Below are positions 8,431-16,224 of a stretch of DNA of 64,000 bases, piece by piece; the stretch's first letter is position 1; each line of letters starts with the position of its first letter. The notes beneath the pieces were generated by a model. The model made no database searches and had not been told where the DNA came from. It saw nothing but the letters and a program-made list of their open reading frames with translations. A program made the translations under genes and the position numbers. Origin of the DNA: Rossellomorea marisflavi (GTDB lineage: Bacteria; Bacillota; Bacilli; Bacillales; Bacillaceae_B); the NCBI RefSeq assembly GCF_001274775.1, contig NZ_LGUE01000004.1:728163-792162 (forward strand), in the 5' to 3' direction.

Positions 8431-8994
8431 TTAGTGGTTCGATTCCGTATTTCCCTTCCACTCACTCATGCCCGGTACGATATTGGTGACGTTGGTGAAG
8501 CCATTGGCCACAAGTGTTTGGGCGGCCATGTCGCTGCGGTTCCCTGTGCGGCAAACCACGTAAATGGCTGATTCTTTCTGTAGTTCCTGAAGGCGCGATT
8601 CAAGTTCCCCCATCGGGATGGATACAGCACCCGGGATATGATTGAAGGCATACTCTGCCGCTTCACGCACATCAAGGATGGTCATATCTTCTGAGGCATC
8701 AATCTTAGCCTGAAGATCCTCGTTGCTCGCAACGGTCTCGTACGAACGCTCCACTGCATCCTGGTCGGATGATTTTCGCAGATAATGCTTCAGTACATCG
8801 CCTTCTTCAATCAGGCCAAGATATTGATGCCCTGTACTTTTTGCCCACGCTTCAAGGTCAGCCTTCGATCCTTTGTCCGTTGCCTGGACCTCCAGCACTT
8901 CGCCGGCGCTCATATCCTTCATGACCTTTTTCGTCTTGACGATTGGCATCGGACACGCGAGGCCCTTTGCGTCAAGTAGTTGATCAGTTTTCAT
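8431..8994 (-). CDS. TusA-rhodanese fusion (CstA-like)
   Basis: Residues 1-75 are a TusA domain (Cys14 in GLACPMPIV) and residues about 85-185 a rhodanese domain (active-site Cys148 in VVCRTGNRS). This two-domain order matches S. aureus CstA, a multidomain sulfurtransferase that accepts persulfides and hands sulfur on. The ATG at 8994 has GGAGG seven bases upstream; the longer frame to 9036 is not supported. A CsoR-type operator-like sequence lies just upstream. Confidence 0.85.
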   Translation of the reverse strand: MKTDQLLDAKGLACPMPIVKTKKVMKDMSAGEVLEVQATDKGSKADLEAWAKSTGHQYLGLIEEGDVLKHYLRKSSDQDAVERSYETVASNEDLQAKIDASEDMTILDVREAAEYAFNHIPGAVSIPMGELESRLQELQKESAIYVVCRTGNRSDMAAQTLVANGFTNVTNIVPGMSEWKGNTESNH

Positions 8995-9008
8995 GATGAA
9001 TCCTCCTT

Positions 9009-9024
9009 TTACCAATATGGGTAT
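9009..9024. promoter_or_regulatory. Internal CsoR/CstR-type operator-like site
   Basis: TTACCAATATGGGTAT holds inverted TACC/GGGTA half-sites, upstream of the TusA-rhodanese start. It may allow secondary control inside the operon. Weakly supported compared with the promoter site. Confidence 0.4.
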
Positions 9025-9042
9025 ATTACATTTCAAAAAAAT

Positions 9043-9333
9043 TTATTCTGTCTTTCCTTCCCAGGCCATCATACCGCCTGTCATGTTCACAACGCTGTAT
9101 CCGTGACTGTCAAGGAGCTGACATGCGCGACCGCTTTGTCCACCTGAGCGGCACACCATGACATACTCTTTTGAACGATCAAGCTCATGCATGCGGAACT
9201 CCAATAATCCAAGGGGAATGTGGATCGCTCCAGGGATCTTCCCTTCCTTCACTTCGTCTACTTCCCTGACGTCGATGATATGGACATCTTCGTTCAGTTT
9301 CGCTTCAAGTTCTTTCGGCATGATCTCTTTCAT
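9043..9333 (-). CDS. Single-domain rhodanese sulfurtransferase
   Basis: A 96-residue rhodanese with DVREVDEVKEGKIPGAIHIP and active-site Cys61 in VMVCRSGGQSG. The loop CRSGGQS is typical of small bacterial rhodaneses of the PspE/GlpE type. GGAGG stands eight bases before the ATG. Second gene of the persulfide operon. Confidence 0.9.
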   Translation of the reverse strand: MKEIMPKELEAKLNEDVHIIDVREVDEVKEGKIPGAIHIPLGLLEFRMHELDRSKEYVMVCRSGGQSGRACQLLDSHGYSVVNMTGGMMAWEGKTE

Positions 9334-9350
9334 GTTGATTCCCTCCCAGT

Positions 9351-9830
9351 TTAAATGAATAGATTGACGTTTCCTTCTTCAGCATCTCCGAGATACGCGG
9401 CCACACCGGCATATTCGATCTGATCCAACAATTCTTCCTTTTGTAGCCCCAAGAGGTCCATGGTCATCGTACAAGCGACCAATTTCACATCCTGCTCCTG
9501 AGCCATATCAATCAAATCAGGCAGCGGCATGGCATTATGCTTTTTGATGACATGTTGGATCATCTTCTTACCAGCCCCACCGAAATTCATCTTGGATAAT
9601 CCCATGCGGTCGGCACCCTTCGGCATCATCTTCCCGAACATCTTCTCAAGAAATCCTTTTTTCACATGGATATCTGAATCCTTCCGAAGGGCGTTCAGTC
9701 CCCAGAACGTATGGAAGATCGTCACCTCATGGTCGTATGCTGCTGCTCCATTGGCAATGATATAAGCCGCCATGGCTTTATCGTAATCACCGCTGAAAAG
9801 CACGATTGTTGTCTTTTTTCTCTCTGACAT
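9351..9830 (-). CDS. DsrE/DsrF-like family protein
   Basis: A 159-residue protein with the DsrE-fold beginning TTIVLFSGDYDKAMAAYIIA and the FHTFWGLNALRK segment. A Cys in KLVACTMTMDLLG is in the place of the reactive Cys of related sulfur-transfer proteins. These proteins are found beside TusA and rhodaneses and take part in sulfur relay. First gene of the operon, GGAGG six bases before the ATG. Confidence 0.85.
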   Translation of the reverse strand: MSERKKTTIVLFSGDYDKAMAAYIIANGAAAYDHEVTIFHTFWGLNALRKDSDIHVKKGFLEKMFGKMMPKGADRMGLSKMNFGGAGKKMIQHVIKKHNAMPLPDLIDMAQEQDVKLVACTMTMDLLGLQKEELLDQIEYAGVAAYLGDAEEGNVNLFI

Positions 9831-9848
9831 TCAAATTCCTCCTCTAAA

Positions 9849-9864
9849 ATACTTATAGGGGTAT
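9849..9864. promoter_or_regulatory. Second CsoR/CstR-type operator-like site
   Basis: ATACTTATAGGGGTAT has one good half-site (GGGGTAT) and one degenerate one (ATACTTA). It lies in the leader just before the ribosome binding site of the DsrE gene. Confidence 0.45.
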
Positions 9865-9930
9865 ATTTAAAGGCGTAAAAAGACGATGACAGCTCATCTC
9901 TTTCGCCGCTGTTTTAACCTTACGAGTTAC

Positions 9931-9960
9931 ATCTTATACCCAACAGGGTATGCGTGTCAA
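9931..9960 (-). promoter_or_regulatory. Sigma-A promoter with CstR-type operator in spacer
   Basis: On the minus strand, TTGACA (9960-9955), an 18-base spacer and TAAGAT (9936-9931). The spacer contains the perfect inverted repeat ATACCC-tgtt-GGGTAT (9951-9936). This is the arrangement expected for a persulfide-sensing CsoR-family repressor such as CstR; no repressor gene is in the window. Confidence 0.75.
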
Positions 9961-9985
9961 CAGAAAATGTGCAAAGAAAATGGAA

Positions 9986-10049
9986 TGGCGCATGGGGACG
10001 GTTCTTATGCGCCAAAAAAGTGGCGCACCGGAACCGTCCCCATGCGTCA
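9986..10049. repeat. GGGGACGGTTC palindromic element, copy 1
   Basis: A long imperfect palindrome: TGGCGCATGGGGACGGTTC on one arm and GAACCGTCCCCATGCGTCA on the other around a short centre. It overlaps the stop codon of the methyltransferase gene. A related copy lies at 11122-11185. Confidence 0.8.
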
Positions 10050-10829
10050 CTTTCTTGCAATTTTAATGCTGAGGGTCGTTGGTTCCGTTAAGGGAGCGAA
10101 ACCTTCGAGGGCAAGTTTGACTTCTTGCTCGAATGGGATGATATTGTCTCCTAGAAATCGTTTTGCTCCATAAGAAGTGGAGTACAGGTTCCCGAGGATC
10201 GATTCGATCGTCCAGTGGATCATATAGGGTGGGAGGGTGATTTCTTCATAGGTGAAGCGGGAACGCCGGATGATGGTTTCATGACGTTCGACGGGATGTG
10301 TGTACGTTGAATCTCCTGCTCTCCGCTCCTGTCCGTACCATTTCCGGATGATTGCGTCCAGCACCTCCTGCCATCGCTCCCGCTTCCGTTCAGGCTCATA
10401 GTTGTCGATGATAGCGATACCCCCTCCCGCTTCTACACGGTCATACAGGTGCTCCAAAATCGAGTCACGGTCCATCCAGTGGAAGGCTTTTGCGATGGTG
10501 ACCAGTTTGAATCGATGAGGGTTTGTCATCTTATACTCGGCCCAAGTGCCCGCGAACCATTCCACTTGCCCATTCCGGATCATGGAATGGATCCGCTTGG
10601 CTTCCTGTATCATCTCAGGCTCTGTATCGATTCCAACGGTCTTCTCCGCCCAGTCGGCGAGTCTCACGGTCATCGTCCCGGGTCCGCAGCCAAGGTCAAG
10701 GATGTTCCCTTCTCCGTCCAGGGAGAATTCGTCGATGAGGGTGCGGATCAGTGTCGACGGGTACACCGGGCGGTATGCTGCATAGTAGCCCGCTGCTCCC
10801 TTAAATAAATTCTTTCCGTATGTCGGCAT
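10047..10829 (-). CDS. Class I SAM-dependent methyltransferase
   Basis: Motif I is ILDLGCGPGTMT (about residues 43-54), preceded by the GYYAAYRPVYP segment typical of Methyltransf_11-type enzymes that open with a YxxxRPxYP helix. VGIDTEPEMI is motif II, and KAFHWMD marks the substrate region. About 260 residues. The start at 10829 has AGGAG nine bases upstream. Substrate unknown. Its stop codon lies within a palindromic repeat. Confidence 0.8.
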   Translation of the reverse strand: MPTYGKNLFKGAAGYYAAYRPVYPSTLIRTLIDEFSLDGEGNILDLGCGPGTMTVRLADWAEKTVGIDTEPEMIQEAKRIHSMIRNGQVEWFAGTWAEYKMTNPHRFKLVTIAKAFHWMDRDSILEHLYDRVEAGGGIAIIDNYEPERKRERWQEVLDAIIRKWYGQERRAGDSTYTHPVERHETIIRRSRFTYEEITLPPYMIHWTIESILGNLYSTSYGAKRFLGDNIIPFEQEVKLALEGFAPLTEPTTLSIKIARK

Positions 10830-10911
10830 GCTTTTTCTCCTTTTCACCTTGTGTGTTCATAAAGAATATTTTACCATATATGTACTATACATTCGTCAGG
10901 AGGAGCATCTT

Positions 10912-11130
10912 ATGCGCAAGTGGGTGGAGCGACTGATCTACCTTGTCTTCACATTTTTTATTTTCCGTGTGCTCTTGTACATCTTTCAATATACATATGA
11001 TGTTTGGGTTCCATTGACACCAGAGTGGGATGTTATCACCTTTTTTATTGTACTTCCCTTTATGATCATCGCATCCTTCATCATCTCGGCATTCGCGTTC
11101 CGCTATGCCTTTGATCGACGTAGTGCATAG
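10912..11130 (+). CDS. Small membrane protein, 72 aa
   Basis: Two predicted helices (YLVFTFFIFRVLLYIFQY and VITFFIVLPFMIIASFIISA) with a basic C-terminal tail (FDRRSA). GGAGGAG six bases before the ATG at 10912 supports the start. The stop codon lies inside palindromic element copy 2. No family recognised. Confidence 0.65.
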   Translation: MRKWVERLIYLVFTFFIFRVLLYIFQYTYDVWVPLTPEWDVITFFIVLPFMIIASFIISAFAFRYAFDRRSA

Positions 11131-11185
11131 GGGACGGTTCCTGTGCGCCCAAAAATGACGCATCAGAACCGTCCTCATGCGCCAT
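11122..11185. repeat. GGGGACGGTTC palindromic element, copy 2
   Basis: GCATAGGGGACGGTTCCTGT and ATCAGAACCGTCCTCATGCG form the arms of the same type of palindrome as copy 1, about 1.1 kb away. It overlaps the stop codon of the 72-aa membrane protein gene. Confidence 0.8.
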
Positions 11186-11192
11186 TCACGCC

Positions 11193-11226
11193 AAAAAGCG
11201 AAGGCCACTTGGGCCCTTCGCTTTTT
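11193..11226 (-). terminator. Rho-independent terminator of pdaA (bidirectional)
   Basis: AGCGAAGG...CCTTCGCT stem with T runs on both sides (AAAAAGCG... and ...CGCTTTTT), so it can serve pdaA on the minus strand and the membrane-protein gene on the plus strand. Confidence 0.8.
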
Positions 11227-11227
11227 G

Positions 11228-12007
11228 TTATTGCTTTTTCATCATCGGGTGCTCGTCGAGACTTTTGAAGGTATATCCCCGCTTTTTCAAGTCTTGGATG
11301 GATTTCTCCATGGCATCCGCATTGTCCTGTGATACGGAATGAAGGAGGATGATGGCTCCGGGATGGGCCTGGTTCATCAGGTTGTTGTAGGAGTACTGCC
11401 ATCCTTTTTGCTGATCGGTCTTCCAGTCGACGAAGGCCACTGACCAGAATACGTGTGTGTACCCTTCCTTCTTGGCGATATCCAGAGTGCGGGCACTGAA
11501 TACGCCTCGAGGAGGACGGATATACTTCATTTCCTTCTGTCCAGTCAGCTCGGCGGTTTTCTCCTTTACTTTCTTCATTTCTTCCCTGATCTTTTCATCG
11601 CTCGTTTGAGTGAAGTCGGGGTGGTGCCAGGAATGGTTTCCGATGATATGGCCTTCTTTGACCATGCGTTTGACAAGGTCTTCTGAGCTGAGGAGGTAAT
11701 GCCCGGTGACGAAGAATGTCGCTGGTACCTTCTCGCGTTTCAGTACGTCGAGGATCTTTTTCGTATGGCCATTTTCGTAGCCATTGTCAAAGGTCAGATA
11801 CAGGACCTTCTCGTCCGGATTTCCTTTATAGAAGGCACCGTAGTCGGAGAGAAGTTTGTCATACTGCGCCCCTGCCTCGGCGGGCACTTCATTCTTGCTC
11901 TTCTGGAAGCCCCACCCGATCGATTGGTTGGAAACGGCTGCTGCGCCGGACGGCAATACGAGGGTCAGCATCACGGCAAGCATCATTACTTTTATGGAAT
12001 GGATCAT
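11228..12007 (-). CDS. pdaA: Peptidoglycan N-acetylmuramic acid deacetylase PdaA
   Basis: The NodB-type polysaccharide deacetylase domain carries the PdaA-specific TFDNGYENGHT motif (metal Asp), HSWHHPDF (two metal His), RPPRGVFS and ILLHSVS. An N-terminal signal peptide (MLAVMLTLVLPSGAAA) sends it out of the cell. PdaA deacetylates muramic acid before delta-lactam formation in spore cortex and is needed for germination. 259 residues, typical length. In B. subtilis pdaA (yfjS) sits just before yfjT-yfkAB, as it broadly does here. Confidence 0.93.
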   Translation of the reverse strand: MIHSIKVMMLAVMLTLVLPSGAAAVSNQSIGWGFQKSKNEVPAEAGAQYDKLLSDYGAFYKGNPDEKVLYLTFDNGYENGHTKKILDVLKREKVPATFFVTGHYLLSSEDLVKRMVKEGHIIGNHSWHHPDFTQTSDEKIREEMKKVKEKTAELTGQKEMKYIRPPRGVFSARTLDIAKKEGYTHVFWSVAFVDWKTDQQKGWQYSYNNLMNQAHPGAIILLHSVSQDNADAMEKSIQDLKKRGYTFKSLDEHPMMKKQ

Positions 12008-12088
12008 GTGGAATCCCTTCTTTCAGCAAAATCTATCCCTATTAGTGTTTGAGAAAGAAGGGCCTTTATGAGTACTAAAACTTTCCAA

Positions 12089-12113
12089 AAAGGGAGCCCC
12101 TTGAGGCTCCCTT
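12089..12113 (-). terminator. Rho-independent terminator of DUF4825 lipoprotein gene
   Basis: Minus-strand AAGGGAGCC-TCAAG-GGGCTCCCTT followed by a T run; starts at the stop codon of the gene. Confidence 0.85.
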
Positions 12114-12675
12114 ACTCTTCAAAGTATGTGTGGTAATTCGTCGCCATCTCCGTCAGTTTCCCTTTATGATCGTCGATGAAAGTAGAGACCGTTTTTTCAT
12201 TCCATTGTGCATCACCCTCGGGGAAGCGTTTGAATTCTTTGGATAGGGCAGCGGTGAGCCGTTCCCTTGGAATGGCCAATTCCTCATCAGCGACCGTGAA
12301 TCGGTATTCCTTCGCATTCGGCACGAGGAGGGCGAGGTAGAGTGCATTAAAATATAACTTTTTGCGATCCAGCCTGTTTCCATTGAACCAGAACGTTTGG
12401 AAGGCAGATTCTGAGATCGATTTCGCCCCGTCATCATAAGTGACATGTAGCTTTTCTCCGGTCAGATCAAGCTCCCCCATCGTTTCACCTCCGGGGAGCA
12501 GCCTGACGATGGCACTTACATCGGAATTATCCCCCACGTAGGTTCCACTATATGCTTTGAGCTCCTTCAGATTGGTATGCTCGATCGTCGTGATTCTCTC
12601 TTCCGGCTTTGCCTGCGAACAAGCGCCCAGGAAAAGGATCGCGATGAAAACGATGAGAGTGATTTTGCTTTTCAT
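12112..12675 (-). CDS. DUF4825-type lipoprotein
   Basis: Signal peptide with lipobox (FLGAC), then a domain with LKAYSGTYVGDNSDVSAIVR and LLPGG, the typical opening of DUF4825. Function unknown; membrane-anchored on the outside. Start chosen at the ATG at 12675, with AGGGG eight bases before it. 187 residues. Confidence 0.75.
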   Translation of the reverse strand: MKSKITLIVFIAILFLGACSQAKPEERITTIEHTNLKELKAYSGTYVGDNSDVSAIVRLLPGGETMGELDLTGEKLHVTYDDGAKSISESAFQTFWFNGNRLDRKKLYFNALYLALLVPNAKEYRFTVADEELAIPRERLTAALSKEFKRFPEGDAQWNEKTVSTFIDDHKGKLTEMATNYHTYFEE

Positions 12676-12698
12676 GATCATGACCCCTTTGGTGCGGC

Positions 12699-14252
12699 TT
12701 ATTTAAATACCGGCTCCTTGAATTTCGCCAGTTTCTCAAGTGAGGATTTATCGACTTCTTCGTGCAGGCTGTTTCCGTGGGAGTCCATGGTTACAACGGC
12801 CGTGAAGCCTTCGACATTCAGATGCCACATCGCTTCAGGGATCCCGAACTGCATGAGGTCCACTCCATCCACGCCTTTGATACAATCGGCATAGTACTGT
12901 GCTGCTCCGCCGATGGCGTTCAGATAGACACCGCCGTGATCTTTAAGGGCAGCGAGCGTTTTTGGCCCCATGCCGCCTTTTCCGATGACAGCACGGATAC
13001 CGAAGCGCTTCATGATATCCCCTTGATACGGCTCTTCACGGATGGAGGTGGTCGGCCCTGCGGCCTTCACGTGCCAGTTGCCTTCCTCATCCTTCAGCAT
13101 GACAGGTCCACAGTGATAGATGATCTGTCCATCGAGATCAACCGGTGCGTCGTTGTCGCTCAAATGCTTGTGGATCGCATCGCGGCCCGTGTACATGCGT
13201 CCGTTGATCTGCACCACGTCCCCGACCTTCAATCCGCGTATCTTTTCTTCTGTGATCGGTGCTTCGAGGACGACGACATTTTGCCCGTCTTCCTTCGCTG
13301 CGGCGGTTTCAAGCTCCGCTTCTGTACCCTGTGTCAGGTCCAGCTTTTCGCCTTCCTGGTAGAACCACTCGTCGATGCTTCCAGTCTGAGGATCGAGCCT
13401 CACGCCGAGACGGCGGAATGCCCAGCAGTTATAGGCGACTGACACGAAGAAGCTTGCAGGGATCCGGTTCATGACGCCCGCTTTGCATCCAAGCAGGGTC
13501 GTTTCGCCACCGAAGCCCATCGTTCCGATCCCTAGTTCGTTGGCGTGCTCCATCACATAGTCTTCCAATTTGCTTAGATCTTCATTCGGATTCACATCAT
13601 CCACTGCACGGAAAAGCTGTTCTTTCGCAAGGTCGTATCCAGACGAACGGTCTCCCCCGATACCGACACCAATGAACCCGGCGCTGCAGCCTTGTCCCTG
13701 AGCCTGGTACACGGAATGCATCACGCACTTGCGGATGCCGTCAAGATCACGTCCGGCACGGCCGAGTCCGTCCAATTCACATGGCAGGCTGTACTGGATG
13801 TTCTTATTCTCACAGCCTCCACCCTTCAGGATGAGGCGCGCATCGATATAATCCTTTTCCCACTGATCGAATTTGATGACAGGCGTTCCGAGACCAAGGT
13901 TATCCCCGCTGTTATCGCCTGTAAGGGAGTCCACTGAATTCGGGCGAAGCTTCCCGTCTTTCGTCGCCTGCACCATGGCGGCATAGATAGCTTCTTTGAT
14001 CTCCAGCTGATTGACCCCGACCGGCGTCTTGATCTTGAATGTCGGCAGACCGGTATCCTGACAGATCGGAGATACATTGTCATCAGCCATCTTCACGTTA
14101 TTGGAAATCGTATCAAGACTCATCGCTGCCCGCGTGCCCGCATTTTCACGCTCTTTGGCAGAGGCGATTGCCCTCCGTACATCCTTTGGCAGGTTCGTTG
14201 AAGTCTCTACGATCAAATCATACATGCTTTGTTGCAGTGTCTCTTTATTCAT
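12699..14252 (-). CDS. fumA: Class I fumarate hydratase (fused alpha/beta)
   Basis: A 517-residue protein with the class I (4Fe-4S) fumarase layout: N-terminal domain with SPICQDTGLPTFKIKTP and cluster-binding cysteines (ICQDTG, GGGCENKN, LGCKAG), then a C-terminal domain with GPTTSIREEPY and IGKGGMG. It interconverts fumarate and malate in the TCA cycle. The ATG at 14252 has AAGGG six bases upstream. B. subtilis uses the unrelated class II enzyme CitG, so this is either an extra or a replacing enzyme; the rest of the genome is needed to say. Confidence 0.92.
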   Translation of the reverse strand: MNKETLQQSMYDLIVETSTNLPKDVRRAIASAKERENAGTRAAMSLDTISNNVKMADDNVSPICQDTGLPTFKIKTPVGVNQLEIKEAIYAAMVQATKDGKLRPNSVDSLTGDNSGDNLGLGTPVIKFDQWEKDYIDARLILKGGGCENKNIQYSLPCELDGLGRAGRDLDGIRKCVMHSVYQAQGQGCSAGFIGVGIGGDRSSGYDLAKEQLFRAVDDVNPNEDLSKLEDYVMEHANELGIGTMGFGGETTLLGCKAGVMNRIPASFFVSVAYNCWAFRRLGVRLDPQTGSIDEWFYQEGEKLDLTQGTEAELETAAAKEDGQNVVVLEAPITEEKIRGLKVGDVVQINGRMYTGRDAIHKHLSDNDAPVDLDGQIIYHCGPVMLKDEEGNWHVKAAGPTTSIREEPYQGDIMKRFGIRAVIGKGGMGPKTLAALKDHGGVYLNAIGGAAQYYADCIKGVDGVDLMQFGIPEAMWHLNVEGFTAVVTMDSHGNSLHEEVDKSSLEKLAKFKEPVFK

Positions 14253-14351
14253 CGTGTTCCCTTCCCCCTCATGATACAGAATTTTCACCATTATTATACT
14301 CCTATAAGGAAGTGATTGAAAGGGATTTCACAAAGGAACTCGGGGACCGGG

Positions 14352-14397
14352 AAAAAGATCCCCTTCCACCCGATAACGGATGAACGCGGATCTTTTT
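14352..14397 (-). terminator. Terminator-like hairpin after the Gly/Tyr-rich protein gene
   Basis: AAAAAGATCC and GGATCTTTTT arms enclose a 26-base loop, with T run on the minus strand, ten bases after the stop at 14408. Confidence 0.6.
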
Positions 14398-14407
14398 CAG
14401 TCAGTGA

Positions 14408-14671
14408 TCAATAGTAATATGGGCCATATCCGTAATACGGTGGTGGATACCCGTAGCCATACCCATATCCATAACCCGGAGCCAGTAGCGACGCACCGAG
14501 CAATCCTCCTGCCAGGCCTCCGATGAACGGTCCACCCCAGAATGGGCGTCCGAATCCGAATCCTGGACGACCAAAGCCGAATCCCGGTCTTCCAAACCCA
14601 CCGCCAAAACCTGGCCGATAGCGCTCATCAAATCCGTGTTGTATATAGGTTGGTTGTTGTTCGTATTGCAT
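14408..14671 (-). CDS. Gly/Phe/Tyr-rich low-complexity protein (spore-coat-like)
   Basis: The 87-residue product starts MQYEQQPTYIQ, then has three GFGRPGF-type repeats, a short hydrophobic GGLAGGLLGASLLAPG stretch and a Tyr/Gly/Pro tail (GYGYGYGYPPPYYGYGP). Such composition is common in spore coat and exosporium proteins of Bacillaceae, but no specific family is certain. The ATG at 14671 has GGAGG nine bases upstream; the longer frame to 14740 is not used. Confidence 0.65.
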   Translation of the reverse strand: MQYEQQPTYIQHGFDERYRPGFGGGFGRPGFGFGRPGFGFGRPFWGGPFIGGLAGGLLGASLLAPGYGYGYGYGYPPPYYGYGPYYY

Positions 14672-14870
14672 AGAAGCATTCCTCCTCTGTTTCTCACAGT
14701 GGCATCTTATGCTTATCAATCGTGATGTGTCTGGGCGCATATCACTTTTTTGTGATGCGCGCCTATCGCACCATGATCATTGTGCCAATACGTTGAACAC
14801 CACGGCAGTCCAACCGATAGTGAATAATCCTCCCCCGATTCGTCCACAATTCCTATAAGAGGTGAACCAC

Positions 14871-15419
14871 ATGAACTCAACCATTGAAAAAACGGTGCAA
14901 TCAACCCACGAAGCAGAATACAGCCAGTGGCTCCATCACGACCTTTTCAGTCCCCATTGGTGGGCGATCCTGCTCATCAGCCTGCTGTTTCTCGTGGTTT
15001 TTTTCATTTTGATCGACAGGCAGCGATACATGTTCATCCTGCTGGTCTTCTTCATCAGTTTCTTCGTGATCGGGAGTTTGGACGAAATCGGCAAATTCTT
15101 CGGATTGTGGGCCTATCCACATCAGTTTCTCGTCTTCACCCATCGCTTCAATACCGTAGATTTTGCGATCCTGCCCGTCATGGTGACGCTTATTTACCAA
15201 TATTTCAGCAAATGGACCTACTACCTGTACGCCCATACGATCCATTCGGCCATCGTTGCCTTCATCGGCATTCCGCTCTTCATCAAGTTTCATCTGTACC
15301 ACATGATCCACTGGAATACGTTCTATGGATTCCTGACCTTATACGCAACCGGTCTCCTCATCAAATATGTGTGCGATGCGATCAGGAAGAAACAGAAGAA
15401 GGCCGGGATGGACCTGTAA
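14871..15419 (+). CDS. CBO0543-family multi-pass membrane protein
   Basis: A 182-residue protein with five or six hydrophobic segments and conserved-looking polar motifs (FLVFTHRFNTVDFAILPV, YHMIHWNTFYGFLTLYA), the pattern of the CBO0543 family found in endospore formers. Function unknown. Start at the ATG at 14871, preceded by GAGGTG; it overlaps the convergent acetyltransferase gene by 38 bases at its 3' end. Confidence 0.75.
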   Translation: MNSTIEKTVQSTHEAEYSQWLHHDLFSPHWWAILLISLLFLVVFFILIDRQRYMFILLVFFISFFVIGSLDEIGKFFGLWAYPHQFLVFTHRFNTVDFAILPVMVTLIYQYFSKWTYYLYAHTIHSAIVAFIGIPLFIKFHLYHMIHWNTFYGFLTLYATGLLIKYVCDAIRKKQKKAGMDL

Positions 15420-15855
15420 GGATTTTTTCGAAATAGAACCGGCTTTCGTTCTCCCCGGTATTGATAAACCCGCTCCTCTTATAAAATCCGACCGCATCCT
15501 CCCATGCCCGGTTCGTCTCAAGGACCAGTTTGACCGCCTTGAGGCTTTTTGCCGCGTCTTCGAGATGCTGGAGCATGGTTCGTCCTAGGCCCTTACTGCG
15601 CATATCGGCACGGACCGACATACGGACGATTTCATATGTGGAGACACCCTGCCTTTTCAATGCACCCGTGCATACGATACCCTGTTGATCCTTACCAACA
15701 AAAAAATGGTTGTCTACTCCGTCATAGCATGCTGCAATGTCCTTTATATCGGGATTCAAGGTATCATCGATCCAGCCGAACCGTTCCCTGAAGCCTTCCA
15801 ATATAAGATTTTTCGCTTCTTCACATTCTTCCAGTGTAATACGGGAAATGTCCAT
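15382..15855 (-). CDS. GNAT-family N-acetyltransferase
   Basis: The acetyl-CoA loop is seen in RMSVRADMRSKGLGRTML (R/Q-x-x-G-x-G/A form), with WEDAVGFYKRSGFI as the closing motif B. 157 residues. Substrate unknown. The C-terminal 12 codons overlap the convergent CBO0543 gene. Confidence 0.85.
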   Translation of the reverse strand: MDISRITLEECEEAKNLILEGFRERFGWIDDTLNPDIKDIAACYDGVDNHFFVGKDQQGIVCTGALKRQGVSTYEIVRMSVRADMRSKGLGRTMLQHLEDAAKSLKAVKLVLETNRAWEDAVGFYKRSGFINTGENESRFYFEKILTGPSRPSSVSS

Positions 15856-15902
15856 GGCGATACCTCCAGGGTTTTATGCATATTTTACCATGCGTTGCAT
15901 AT

Positions 15903-15930
15903 AAAAAAAGAGCCCTCACCAGGACTCTCA
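15903..15930 (-). terminator. Rho-independent terminator of yfjT
   Basis: GAGAGTCC-TGGTGA-GGGCTCT followed by seven T on the minus strand, beginning at the yfjT stop. Confidence 0.75.
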
Positions 15931-16110
15931 CTCACTTTTCTTGAATTGCTCGACCTTCGTTTCGATATCATCGATCATTTCGATGAGACGGTCGATATCG
16001 TCTATGTCAGCCTGCTCGGGATCGATGGAGTCGAGGACGTCCACGAAAAGGTTCAGGCGCTGTTTCAGGTACGTTACTTGTGATTCATTGTCATGAATGG
16101 CTTTTCCCAA
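15928..16110 (-). CDS. yfjT: SE1561-family small protein YfjT
   Basis: A 60-residue acidic, helical protein (YLKQRLNLFVDVLDSID, then DIDRLIEMIDDIETKVEQFKK), matching the SE1561 family. Function unknown. It is divergent from yfkAB, the arrangement expected for yfjT. AGGAG lies upstream of the ATG. Confidence 0.7.
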   Translation of the reverse strand: MGKAIHDNESQVTYLKQRLNLFVDVLDSIDPEQADIDDIDRLIEMIDDIETKVEQFKKSE

Positions 16111-16224
16111 AGGTATTCTCTCCTTTCAGTACCTTCCTATGGTAACGAATATCTTTCGGATTGACAAGGGCCGAACGTTTCTCAATAATGAATGAGTACC
16201 CATTTATCAAAGGAGCTTTTAATC

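Noticed and set aside
14733..14762. Hairpin between the Gly/Tyr-rich gene and the CBO0543 gene
   Set aside because: GCGCATATCAC/GTGATGCGC pairing needs a two-base bulge and there is no T run or gene end; no function can be supported.
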